64,000 nucleotides of DNA from positions 40,584,003 to 40,648,002 of the forward strand of contig NC_059075.1 of NCBI RefSeq assembly GCF_020497125.1, given 5' to 3'. Shown here piece by piece: positions 26,501 through 36,000 of the stretch. How positions within the stretch are numbered: position 1 is the first letter of the stretch; every line of letters begins with the position of its first letter. Source of the stretch: Mauremys mutica (lineage: Eukaryota; Chordata; Testudines; Geoemydidae). The position numbers and the translations under genes are program-made. Below the pieces are notes generated by a model. That model saw nothing but the letters and a program-made list of their open reading frames with translations, was not told where the DNA came from and ran no database searches.

Positions 26501-29325
26501 TGACCTGTATTGATGAGAGGGCTTCACTGGTATTCCTCCCTCACTTTCTGTTACAGGATTTTAAAAGCTTTATCAGCATTGCCAGTAGTGTGTGTAAGTA
26601 AATGTTTAGATCACACAACTTAAGTTCCACAGGATGTCTGCAAAGCATTTAACTTCATGGAAACTGAGTTTACAGGATGTACACGTTGATCTTAAGGAAC
26701 TAACACTAAAAACCCGCATTTGGCTCGTACCAGCTGATTTGGGCTTAGGGGCTATTTAATTGCAGTGTAGAGGTCTAGTCTTGAGCTGGAGCCCAGGCTC
26801 TAGGACCCTGAGATGTGGGAGGGTCTGAGTGCTCAGGCTGTAGCCTGAACCCAGAAATCTACAGTCATGCAGCCATGGGAGCCTGAGTCAGCTGGGATGG
26901 ACCAGCTGTGGGCTTTTAGTTGTAGTGTAGACATACCTGTAATTAGTGAAATATTTGTAGCAGTTAGTATGGTACTTAGCTCCTGGAAGCTAGTTTTCTT
27001 GATCAGAAGCTATTTAACTCAAAGAGCTCTCAAACTTCTGTATATACCCTGAACCAGAACCATTTGGCTGAAGGCATTTTTAAATCCTGCAAGCATGCTG
27101 AGGAATTTAGTTGTGAACCAAAGTTTTAGTGATACAGAGCCTAGAAACCACATAAAGTCTCAGTTGAGATGAAATTCTGACCCAAGATCAATTGGAAACC
27201 TGCTGTTGACTTCAGTAGGGCCAGGATTTCACCCCTGGTATGTGGTTCCAGTTCATTAAACTTATTTAATTCAAGCAAAATGGTTCAAACGAAGCCTGTG
27301 TTTTTGCCCAGACCAACTTTTAAGTTCCCAAAGACTTCAGAGCTTGCACTTTTGAAATTTTTGTGGGATCAGCTCTGAAATTAACCACCCAACCTCCTAA
27401 GATTGTCTTCCGTATGGGATCTTATTGAAAGCAAATATAGAGGTTTCTAAACCTAAACCAGTTTGATGTGATGTTAAACAGTAGAAAAGCAAACTCAAAG
27501 GCCTTCCCCAAAATGTCTCCTGTGCCAAGAGACCACGTTAACCTTCAGCCTTAAAATGGAAGTTTCAGGGTCAAAATCCAGCTTCTGACAGAAACTGTCT
27601 TAGTCATTGGTCCAGCGGCAGGTCATGATTTTTAATCTTAACTTTAATAACTTTGATTATCTTCCAAATGAACAGTGTTAATTTTGTTACATTTTTAACT
27701 CAGGTCAAAGCTGCAGAGAAATGAGAACAGAGATATCAGCGAAGTTATTGCCCTGGGTGTTCCCAACCCTCGGACATCCAATGAGGTCCAGTATGACCAG
27801 AGGCTTTTCAACCAGAGCAAGGTAAAGAAATGAGGCCCTTTCACACTTGTGTTTATTTCTAAAAGGTGAATGTCGGGCCAACTCATCCCTTTGTAGGGAC
27901 AGTCCAGTGCAGAGAATTAGTGACCCCTTTCTACTGGATGTGCAGAGGAAAGCTTTGAAGGCAGACAGACAAGTTGCAAGACAGAGCAGGAGCCACTTCA
28001 GCTAGCTGTTCTGATTCCCTTTCATTTAGTGCGGAGATACTAAAGTGACTGGATACTCTCTAAACTTAGATGGATGATGACCCTCTGTCAGGGGAATGAA
28101 GGAACTTCATTTGAAACACTTTTTGCAAAATGCATAAAGAAATGGGCTACTGAGACAAGGAGGCATATGGTAAAGACATGGATTCAGAACAGGAGGTTAA
28201 TAGTAGCTTGAAAGTGGCAGATTGCAACTCCATGTTTTACTGCTCATATTGAAAATGCTTCTCAAACAATTATCACTTGCAGTAAGTTTTATTTAACCAG
28301 GTCCCAACTGTACTTTGAAATCAACACTATCAGGGAAGTCTAGTTAATTGAAAGAACTGCATGTGCCCCTTTTGTCCTCCTGCCCAGTGACTTTACAGTC
28401 ATTTTTCTTATTTGTTCTCACTTCTTGAAGACCCCCAGGAAGGAAAATTGACTCTGTAGGGAAAGTGTAACATATGCAAAAAGCTGAAAAAGCAGGCTTT
28501 TCTTCTTTACTTCAATTCTAGAACTCCTGGGTATTTTTTTTTAAAGATGGCTTGTTACTTTTAATGCTGTAATAAAAGTATTTTCAGTTGCTTTAGTCCT
28601 AGTCTAAAACTGTTGCGTTAAACAGCTTCTCTGTAGGGCAGGTTGAAATAATACCTGTATATTAAAATGCAGGTGCTCTTTCCTGTTGCTTGCTGTGAGG
28701 ACAGAAATGTCCTTTACACAGCAGATGTTTGTAGCACCGAGAATTCATGATCAGTAGACATTATATATTGTACTTCCCTGTAATTCATCAGCTTAATGTT
28801 ACCTCACTGAGCTTTTGAAAACTCTTGTATCCTACTCTGATTAGTACCTCACACATGATCCATTCTCTTCTCTTTTTTTAGGGTATGGACAGTGGATTTG
28901 CTGGAGGAGAGGATGAAATTTACAATGTCTACGACCAGCCTTGGAGAAGCGGTAAAGACATGGCCCAGAACATCTACAGACCTAGTAAAAATGTGGACAA
29001 AGACATGTATGGAGATGACTTAGAGGCTCGAATAAAGACTAACAGGTAAGAAAACAGGAGAAACTCAGCCTCTTCTTGTGTTATTTAAAACAATCTGGAC
29101 TAAACATCATCTCTCTTCTGCTGCAGGTTTGTTCCAGATAAGGAATTTTCTGGCTCAGACCGTAGACAGAGGGGCAGAGAGGGACCTGTTCAATTTGAGG
29201 AAGATCCTTTCGGTCTGGACAAGTTCTTGGAGGAAGCCAAACAGCATGGGGGTTCTAAGAGGCCCTCTGATAGTAGCCGCCCTAAAGAACATGAACATGA
29301 GGGCAAGAAGAGGAGGAAGGAGTGA
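11551..29325 (+). CDS. SNW1: SNW1 (SKIP), spliceosomal and transcription coregulator, complete
   Basis: SNW1/SKIP is a nuclear component of the activated spliceosome and a coregulator of nuclear-receptor, Notch and TGF-beta transcription. Fourteen coding exons join to 1611 nt, giving 536 aa, the human length: 11551-11564, 13085-13238, 15321-15482, 19771-19866, 19959-20065, 20872-20976, 21068-21137, 22816-22881, 24139-24255, 24942-25083, 26299-26395, 27704-27821, 28882-29045, 29127-29325. All introns are GT-AG. Visible landmarks are the PPIL1-binding stretch GDGGAFPEIH near residue 59, a proline-rich segment at 219-228, the signature tripeptide SNW at 252-254, a charged helical region at 298-340 (REAVEMRAQVERK), and a basic tail ending GKKRRKE. 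The start fits the family N-terminus MALTSFLPAPTQ. It lies in a CpG-rich promoter and is convergent with SLIRP. Identification is very secure; only UTR ends are uncertain. Confidence 0.98.
13085..13238 (+). CDS. SNW1: SNW1 coding exon 2
   Basis: Residues 5-56, beginning SFLPAPTQLSQDQLE and ending PRMLE. The acceptor is tttgtgcag and the donor gtaaat, leaving phase 0. It contains the RSQRSRQT basic segment. Confidence 0.97.
15321..15482 (+). CDS. SNW1: SNW1 coding exon 3
   Basis: Residues 57-110, DFGDGGAFPEIHVAQYP through GQSKDK. Acceptor ctgtgcag, donor gtaata, phase 0 at both ends. It carries the segment that binds the cyclophilin PPIL1 in the human protein. Confidence 0.97.
15719..17073 (-). 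mobile_element. Solo LTR in SNW1 intron 3, 1355 bp
   Basis: Read on the minus strand it begins TGTGACACTGGCAGACC and ends TTATTATCTCA, the TG...CA form of an LTR. GTAAC is duplicated exactly at 15714-15718 and 17074-17078. A TATA-like ATATAAAAA (16586-16594) precedes an AATAAA (16346-16351) in the same orientation, giving U3-R-U5 order. No internal retroviral or Gypsy coding region lies beside it, so it is a recombined solo LTR. Endogenous retrovirus versus Gypsy cannot be decided here. Confidence 0.8.
17228..17300. repeat. Palindrome-containing dispersed fragment
   Basis: TCCCATTGACTTCAATGGGA is nearly self-complementary. Related pieces (TTGAAGTCAGTG, ACTGAAGTCAACAGG, TTGACTTCAGTAGGG) occur near 2660, 9590 and 27215. 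Family unknown. Confidence 0.4.
19490..19625 (+). repeat. MIR-like SINE in SNW1 intron 3
   Basis: The order AATCCCAGCTCTAGTGGCAG, TGTCACTTGGGGCAGGTCAC, CCATTTGTAAAAAGGGGG, TACTTCCCTATTTCACAG follows the MIR core. Degenerate and truncated. Confidence 0.7.
19771..19866 (+). CDS. SNW1: SNW1 coding exon 4
   Basis: Residues 111-142, VIYSKYTDLVPKEVMN through EEAVKE. Acceptor gtttcag, donor gtactg. The following intron is only 92 bp. Confidence 0.97.
19959..20065 (+). CDS. SNW1: SNW1 coding exon 5
   Basis: Residues 143-177, LTEKTRAALEKSVSQK through APAQYI, plus two bases of Arg178. Acceptor attacag, donor gtatgg. Confidence 0.96.
20872..20976 (+). CDS. SNW1: SNW1 coding exon 6
   Basis: Residues 178-212, (R)YTPSQQGVAFNSGAKQ through EPPRF, plus two bases of Lys213. 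This opens the conserved SNW domain. Acceptor tttcttcag, donor gtgagt; the next intron is 91 bp. Confidence 0.97.
21068..21137 (+). CDS. SNW1: SNW1 coding exon 7
   Basis: Residues 213-236, including the proline-rich IPRGPPSPPAPV and the HSPSRK serine site. Acceptor ccttcag, donor gtattg. Confidence 0.97.
21540..22640. other. SNW1 intron 7 block, possible old LTR, unproven
   Basis: A block of about 1.1 kb with low coding character. On the minus strand it has an A-rich segment (ATTAAAAG) and a run resembling the R/U5 part of the LTR at 15.7-17.1 kb (both have AAGCAAGCA near an AT-rich signal). I could not find TG...CA ends with a duplication. Confidence 0.25.
22816..22881 (+). CDS. SNW1: SNW1 coding exon 8 (SNW motif)
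   Basis: Residues 237-258, MTVKEQQEWKIPP then CISNWKNAK. It contains the family-defining S-N-W at 252-254. Acceptor aattcag, donor gtaatt, phase 0. Confidence 0.97.
24139..24255 (+). CDS. SNW1: SNW1 coding exon 9
   Basis: Residues 259-297, GYTIPLDKRLAADGRG through YIADRK, still in the SNW domain. Acceptor actctag, donor gtcagg. Confidence 0.97.
24474..24777. repeat. 304-bp MITE in SNW1 intron 9, TTA duplication
   Basis: The ends CCCCTGGTCTACACT and AGTGTAGACATGCCC are inverted repeats. TTA flanks both (24471-24473, 24778-24780), as for Harbinger/PIF elements. It ends 164 bp before exon 10. The inside contains a short palindrome around CTTCAGCTACG and CGTAGCTGAAG. Confidence 0.8.
24942..25083 (+). 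CDS. SNW1: SNW1 coding exon 10
   Basis: Residues 298-344 plus one base. Charged helical stretch AREAVEMRAQVERK through RAGIKTHAEK. Acceptor cattcag, donor gtacat. A 304-bp MITE ends 164 bp upstream in intron 9. Confidence 0.97.
26299..26395 (+). CDS. SNW1: SNW1 coding exon 11
   Basis: Residues 345-376 plus two bases: EDGEARERDEIRHDRRKERQ through AAPDK. Rich in Arg, Asp and Glu. Acceptor gtacag, donor gtgagt. Confidence 0.96.
26731..26935. repeat. MITE-like repeat in SNW1 intron 11
   Basis: TTTAATTGCAGTGTAGAGG, GAGCCCAGGCTCTAGGACCC and TTGTAGTGTAGACATACCT match, in rearranged order, the element at 30874-31113. Confidence 0.55.
27704..27821 (+). CDS. SNW1: SNW1 coding exon 12
   Basis: Residues 377-416, (R)SKLQRNENRDISEVIALG through RLFNQSK. 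Acceptor aactcag, donor gtaaag, phase 0 at the end. Confidence 0.97.
28882..29045 (+). CDS. SNW1: SNW1 coding exon 13
   Basis: Residues 417-470 plus two bases: GMDSGFAGGEDEIYNVYDQ through LEARIKTN. Acceptor ttttttag, donor gtaaga; the next intron is 81 bp. Confidence 0.97.
29127..29325 (+). CDS. SNW1: SNW1 coding exon 14 and stop
   Basis: Residues 471-536, (R)FVPDKEFSGSDRRQRG to the basic C-terminus EHEHEGKKRRKE, then TGA at 29323-29325. An AATAAA hexamer overlaps the stop (29325-29330) but is too close to act as the normal poly(A) signal. Confidence 0.97.
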
Positions 29326-29945
29326 ATAAACTGTCCTAATTGAGTACCAAGAATGGACTATAAACTGGGACTTCATGCTCATGATATTTTTAATCTATCA
29401 GCAGTGGATGGTTACACATGAAGCAGTTTAGCAGTTCTGTGCAGTGTAGACAGATGTGCATAATGATTCTTTTAAGTTCTAACTAGGACAACCACCCATG
29501 AAGAACAGGGGAGGGGGAAGATTGTTTTGAACCATTCAGGGGCATATTATCTTTATGCAGGGCTTTAGCTATGCTACTCCCCTGTGCCCTATCAGCACTC
29601 ACAAGAGCTCTGTCCCAGCATCTCAGGGTAAGATACTCTTGCCTGGAGCTTTAGTTTTGTTTTTTTTTAAACTAGCAAAGCTTTTACTTAATACGATAGT
29701 TCTCCTTGTGTATATAGCTAACCCCCTGCTTATGCTGTAATAAATGGAATTTGGGGGAGCTTGTAGGCTAGAGTTCTTATGATTCACTGTTCCCCTCCCA
29801 GCTCAAATATAAACTATACAGCCGCAGCAGGGGGAAACAGCTGGATTCTGTTTTAAAGTCAAATACTCTCACACTTCCCCTCAGTAATGTTTATTTTAGA
29901 CTTTCTTTACATGTTGGTGAAATAAAGTCTCCTGCTGCTGCTAAC
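29326..29945 (+). terminator. SNW1: SNW1 3' UTR with two poly(A) signals
   Basis: AATAAA occurs at 29739-29744, followed by a G-rich downstream stretch, and again at 29921-29926. The second hexamer lies past the SLIRP poly(A) signal on the other strand and only 15 bp before the SLIRP stop codon. The proximal signal gives a 3' UTR of about 430 nt; the distal one would overlap the SLIRP mRNA. Which is used cannot be told from sequence. Confidence 0.6.
29870..29940 (-). terminator. SLIRP: SLIRP 3' UTR and poly(A) signal
   Basis: On the minus strand AATAAA (TTTATT at 29890-29895) lies 45 nt after the SLIRP stop, so the 3' UTR is very short (about 60-70 nt). The region is shared with the possible distal end of SNW1. 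Confidence 0.7.
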
Positions 29946-30009
29946 TCATGTCAGTTTCTCCTTCATTTGTATACTGGCTTCGAAAACTTCTGCGTTTCTG
30001 CTGTTGAAC
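29941..30009 (-). CDS. SLIRP: SLIRP coding exon 4 and stop
   Basis: Residues 82-103, [18 protein letters not shown] then TDMS, stop TAG at 29943-29941. Acceptor cagtttcag. The tail is poorly conserved with human, so the exact acceptor is the least certain of the four, but the frame and the VQ start fit. Confidence 0.88.
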   Translation of the reverse strand, partial: VQQQKRRSFRSQYTNEGETDMS

Positions 30010-33000
30010 CTGAAACTGAAATAGTGAAAACAGCTATTTAAACCACAATTGAAACTTCAACAAGAGACAGCTGACTTAATATTCTCCATCCCCACTGATC
30101 TCACTCTGGGACAGATGCTCTCAGAAGGTATTTTGCTCTGCTAAACTTGCAGTTTCAGGAGCCATAAGTATAGATACTAGGTTCCCAACAAGAAAGTTAG
30201 AAATAGTGCTGCCCTGTGGGAGAAAAATCTTAATAGCTTCCCCAGAACTACACCTAAAACTAATGGAAAGTAACTGTCTAGGATTAAATGGGATAAACTG
30301 CCTATGCATAGTCTTCTACAGGGCGGAAAAATGGTCATAGTAGGGAAAGGGTCCAAACAATACTGACAAAAGGCCTAGTTCTGTAAGGAAATGAGTCCCC
30401 CTGAGAGGATGGAGTAGTTTGGGGCAATCGCTGACTTCAGGAGCCAGTGTCTTGTTATTCCTGCAAGTGAGGCCACTAAAGGAGACAGCACGTGGTTTTC
30501 ACTTTTCTGATACTTTGCTCTAAAATTGATGCATCAAACCTGGACAACTCAGTTGTCTGACTCTAGCATTACCCACACAAGTTTTGGGGCATTGAGCCCA
30601 TACAGTCAATGTGGACATAAGAGGCAATATACTAAATTGCACAAGCAAGAAATGAAAAATTCAGGTGAGGGAGTATGTCTACCCTTTGACACAAAACCTA
30701 AGGCTTCTTCTGAATCCTCATGTGCTGGATTTCCAGATAGCCTTAGTGGCCCAAACCACCACCTTTTAGCCCTTCTGTACTTGGCTGGAAAGGCCTTGAT
30801 TGATGGGGAGTGTCATCCAGATCTTTGACCTTCAGTATGAATGTGTGCAATATGCTTTACAGGAGACTACATCAGCTATGTCTACACTGCAATTAAACAC
30901 CTGCAGCTTGGGCTCTGTCTACACAGCTGTTTAACTGCAGTATAAACATTTGTACTGGATCTTGGGTTCTAGGACCCTACCACGGGAAAGGATCCCAGAG
31001 CCTGAACTCCAGTCCAAGCATCTACACAGCCATTACACAGCTATGTAGCCCAAGCCCTGCATGCCCAAAGTCAGCTGGCATGGGCCAGCTGCAGGTGTTT
31101 AATTACAGTATGTGTGTGGGGGGGTGTATATATCTATATATCTCCATCCTTTAAGGCCACTCAAACTTTTGGAAATGCAGAATACACCTACCTTTTTAAT
31201 TGTGGTTATATGAATGACACCTGTGCAGGGGTCCCCAACCCCCAGGCCGCGGACCAGTACCGGTCCGCGGCCTGTTAGGAACCAGGCCACGACCCGACCC
31301 CTAACACATCAAGCAGCGTGTCTCCAGCAGGGCCCCTGAGCCTCGCCCCATCAGAGCCGCGTGGTGAGGGGGCGGGGCTGCGAGCTCCGGGCTGAGCTCA
31401 GCTGCCTCCACTCAGTGTGGAGCTCCCAGCCCCGCCCCCTCACCACACGGCTCTGAGCGGGACGGAGCTCAGGCCTCGCCGGAGGCACGCTGCAGCTGTT
31501 CAGCGAGGCGCTGAGGCTCTGGGTGAGGAGGGAGCCAGGGGTAAGAGGCTGGGGCCAGGGGGGTTGGCTAAGGGGCAGGGAGTCCTGGGGACAGTCAGGG
31601 CACAGAGAGGGGGTGGAGGTTGGGGGGGGCGTTCAGGGGGCAGGGAATGGGGGGGTTGGATTGTGGGTGTTCCGGGGGGGTCTGTCAGGACTCAGCAGGG
31701 GGGGGAGATAGGGGATGGGGCAGTCAGGGGACAGGGGTGGGGTCCCAGGGTGGTGGGGGTCTCTGGGGGATGGTGAGGGGACAAGGAGCAGGATGGGTCG
31801 GGGATTCTGAGGGGGGCGGGCAGTAGGGGGGGCAGGAAGTGGGTGGGGGTCAGATAGGGGGCAGGGCTCCCACTAATTCTGCATTATGGTCAGTTGTATA
31901 ATTATTTCACTATATATTACAATAATAATAGAAATAAAAGTACAAAAATAAATGTAATGCGCTTGAATCGTCCCAAAACCATCCCACAGGTCCGCGGAAA
32001 TTTTTTTTTCTACGAAACCGGTCCCTGGTGCCAAAAAGGTTGGGGACCGCTGCTCTACAGACTACACTGACTCCCATGTAATTTCCACTGCAATTTAAAG
32101 TGTTGGTTCTAATTTAAATCCCTTTACAATTCAGGTCTTGCATATATTTCTCGGTTCCTATTCTACCTCAAATACTTGACTTCAAGTGATACGTGCATGT
32201 AGACCAAAGGTCCCCAAACTGAGGAGCACACTGAGGAACCTTCGGCAGGGCCAGGGCTACCGGCCCCATGACTGACCCCAGCCTGGCCCTGTTCCCAACC
32301 CAGGGCTGGGAATGGGGCCAGGAGTAGAGCCACACCTGGCCACAGGCCCAGCTGTGGCTCAGCTCTGCTCCCGGCCGCATCCCCAGCCCCTTTATCCCTG
32401 TCCACATCTCTCTCTCTTCCCCTGACCCCCGAGGCACAGCCCGGCTCCCAGCCAGGCACAGACAGGGTAAGGGGGGGGCAAAAACCATCAAAAGTTTGGG
32501 GACCACCAATCTAGACTGTCCCTAAGTTTATATAGCTGTGGGCTGCATTCAAGGCTGTCTTGGACAGCCCTCTACTCTTGAATTTTTCTTCCTTTTAGTC
32601 CAACATGAGGGAAGTTTGACTTTCAAGAGACACTGCAGAATCTGCTTAGTCACACTATCTGGAAAAGAGGTTTGGGATAACTTCAGAGAAAGTTCTCAGT
32701 TATAGGTTGGGGAGTGTTACAGTTGTCAATTTTACATTACTTCTATTGTAGTGTTTAGATGGTTCATCCAACTTGTGTTGGGCGAGGCACACGGAAGACA
32801 CCTCAGCACCCTTGGGCTATGCAAAAGAAGGTAAGAGTTCAGTTTCTTTTATAAAATAAAGTGTTCATTTAAAACAAACTGTTACCTTGATGCCGTCTAG
32901 GATGTGAGATTCCTTTTGTAATGCATTGCGAAGGCCTTCTTCTGAAGAGAATCCAACCCAGCAAAAGCCTTTGTGAAATCCTGTTTCTTTATCCTAGCCA

Positions 33001-36000
33001 CCAAATACAAAATTAAATGTAGCTCAATAAACTGAAAGTACTACATATATATTAAGTATCAGAGGGGTAGCTGTGTTAGTCTGGTTCTGTAGAAGCAGCA
33101 AAGAGTCCTGTGGCACCTTATAGACTAACAGACGTTTTGCAGCATGAGCTTTCGTGGGTGAATACCCACTTCTTGCATCTGAAGAAGTGGGTATTCACCC
33201 ACGAAAGCTCATGCTGCAAAACGTCTGTTAGTCTATAAGGTGCCACAGGACTCTTTGCTGTTTCTACATTTATATTGTTACAGCACCCTCTTACAAAGTT
33301 TTTCATGGTAAAGATCTTTAGTTCACTAGAGAAAATTAAATACTTTTTCAGGAGCTCATCATACCCTTTCCAGAACACTTGTGCTCAACTGCCTTGTGAA
33401 CTTGATTAACTGGATACTGCTCCCCTCCCCTCCAACAACTTGAGTCCAGCAGCCAAAAACATTGTCTTTTCAACATTAGTTTGAAAGGCTGGATAGCATA
33501 GGATGGTTATTTGTTCAAGACTGAAGGCATTATCTATTGTCTACCACAAGTGGCAGCATTTAAAGGTTGATCTAAATCACAAGCCTGAGCCTTGGAAAGT
33601 GAGGGAGCAGGATTATAGCAGTAGTCTAAAATACTAGGAAAGCAGATTGCAATAGTAAAACAAGCAAGACACATAGGAAAAAAAAAGTCTATGACTTCCT
33701 AAATTCCTTTTAATGGACTTGCCACTTTAAAAATGCATTGCTATCCATGAAGAACAAAGCCAGCTACAATAGCCAAATCTGCCAAAGTACCTCAGGCCTG
33801 GGCTACAGCTAGTTAAGCCTGGGTCAGCTACACAGTTCTGCCACTGAATTTCAATCATGACCACCAGCACCACTTCCAATTTATGCTGAATCTTCTGTCT
33901 AGACATTAGCCTTGTCACAGTGTGACATCTGTAGTGTCCTGTAAAGAGTGGTGATAAAGACATCAATTTTATTTTTGGAAATAAGATGATTCCCTGCAGT
34001 GCCCAATAATTTCACCCACTTCCCAAGTGGTCTCCAATTCTTATTAAACCTACTCTTAAGTAAAATAATCAGTTCACAACAAGAAATTTAGGGGGGTTGT
34101 TTGTTTTGTTGTCCAGCTGTAGCTCACTAACATTGGGGTTATTAGTGAGGGGACACGATACTTTTATCCTGTTGAAATATTAATTTTTGAGAAACTGGAC
34201 TGGTAATCAGTGTCCTACCAGTTACGACAGCTTTACTGAAATATTTTAAACTCACAGAGAATTAAATGAAAGGCAAAGATGCATCTGCTATACCTTCAGA
34301 AAGGAATTTATTCACCAGAATATTTTTACATAAGACAACTGAGAAAAGTGACAGGTTTCAGAGTAGCAGCTGTGTTAGTCTGTATCCGCAAAAAGAACAG
34401 GAGTACTTGTGGCACCTTAAAGACTAACACATTTATTGTAGCATGAGCTTTCGTGAGCTACAGCTCACTTCTTCGGATGCATAGAATGGAACACACAGAC
34501 AGGAGATATTTATACATACAGAGAACATGAAAAGGTGGAAGTATGCATAACAACAGGAAAAGTCTAATCAATTGAGATGAGCCCTTATCAGCAGGAGGAA
34601 AAAAAACTTTTTGAAGTGATAATTAAGATGGCCAATAGAAGGTGTGAGGAGAACTTAACATAGGGAAATAGATTCAATTAGTGTAATGACCCAACCATTC
34701 CCAGTCTTTGTTTAGGCCAGAGTTAATTGTATCTAATTTGCATATTAATTCGAGTTCAGCTGTTTCTCTTTGGAGTCTGTTTTTGAAGTTTTTTGTTGCA
34801 AAATTGCCACCTTCAAGTCTGTCACTGAGTGGTTAGAGAGGTTGAAGTGTTCTCCCACTGGTTTTTGAATGTTATGATTCCTGATGTCAGATTTGTGTCC
34901 ATTTATTCTTTTGCGTAGAGACTGTCCGTTTTGGCCAATGTACATGGCAGAGGGGCAATGCTGGCACATGATGGCATATATCACGTTGGCATATATCCCA
35001 GACACACCACACGATCCATTGTCTACAGCCAAGCTCTAAGATACAACCGTATTTGCTCCAATCCCTCAGACAGAGAAACACCTACAAGATCTCTATCAAG
35101 CATTCTTAAAACTACAATACCCACCTGCTGAAGTAAAAAAAGAGATTGACAGAGCCAGAAGAGTACCCAGAAGTCACCTACTACAGGACAGGCCTAAAAA
35201 AGAAAATAACAGAACACCACTAGCCATCACCTACAGCCCTCAACTAAAACCTCTCCAGCGCATCATCAAAGATCTACAACCTATCCTTAAAGATGATCCC
35301 TCACTCTCACAGATCTTGGGAGACAGGCCAGTCCTCGCTTACAGACAGCCTCCCAACCTGAAGCAAATACTCACCAGCAACTGCACACCATACAACATAA
35401 ACACTAACCCAGGAACCTATCCTTGCAACAAAGCCCGATGCCAGCTCTGTCCACATATCCATTCAAGTGACACCATCATAGGACCTAATCACATCAGACA
35501 CGCCATCAGGGGCTCGTACACCTGCACATCTACCAACGTGATATATGCCCACTTTGCAGATGGGTAAAGTAAGGCTCCAAAAGGTTAAGTACATCAGCAG
35601 GCATACTGGTAATAGTAACCAAAAGTCCAGACTCCCACTTCTAACATTCTGAAGTGTTTTCCAAATATTAGCTATAACTGCTTATAAGAATCTGAAAGCA
35701 TGAACCACAAGAGGTATATGAGTTATTTAGGGTGACCCAAGGAAATATAGTAAAGAGATAGAATTAAGGAAAATTAGATCAGAATACAAGAAAAGGCTTC
35801 CTAACAGTGATATTTACAAAGCCGTGGAAAAAATTCTGGAGGAGTAGTGGAAGTCTCACTGGGGACTAAACTAATTAAGCATTTGTTCATAGGGAACAAC
35901 CCTAAATTAGTGGGGAAAGTTGGACAATATGAACTAATAGACACTTTCCAGCTCCTGTTGATTATATGATGAATAGCAGCGTTAATTTACTTTACATAAA

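Noticed and set aside
29325..29330. AATAAA overlapping the SNW1 stop as poly(A) signal
   Set aside because: Cleavage would follow within about 20 nt, leaving almost no 3' UTR; better placed signals exist at 29739 and 29921.
30900..31110. tRNA gene or tRNA-derived SINE in the intronic repeats
   Set aside because: No A/B box pair or cloverleaf was recognised; the sequence is explained by inverted MITE ends.
31417..31826. Gly-rich open frames
   Set aside because: G-run minisatellite core of a hAT-like element.
34745..35567. A possible host gene with a GIY-YIG domain
   Set aside because: The two halves are on opposite strands and the tail is a Penelope terminal repeat; it is a dead retroelement.
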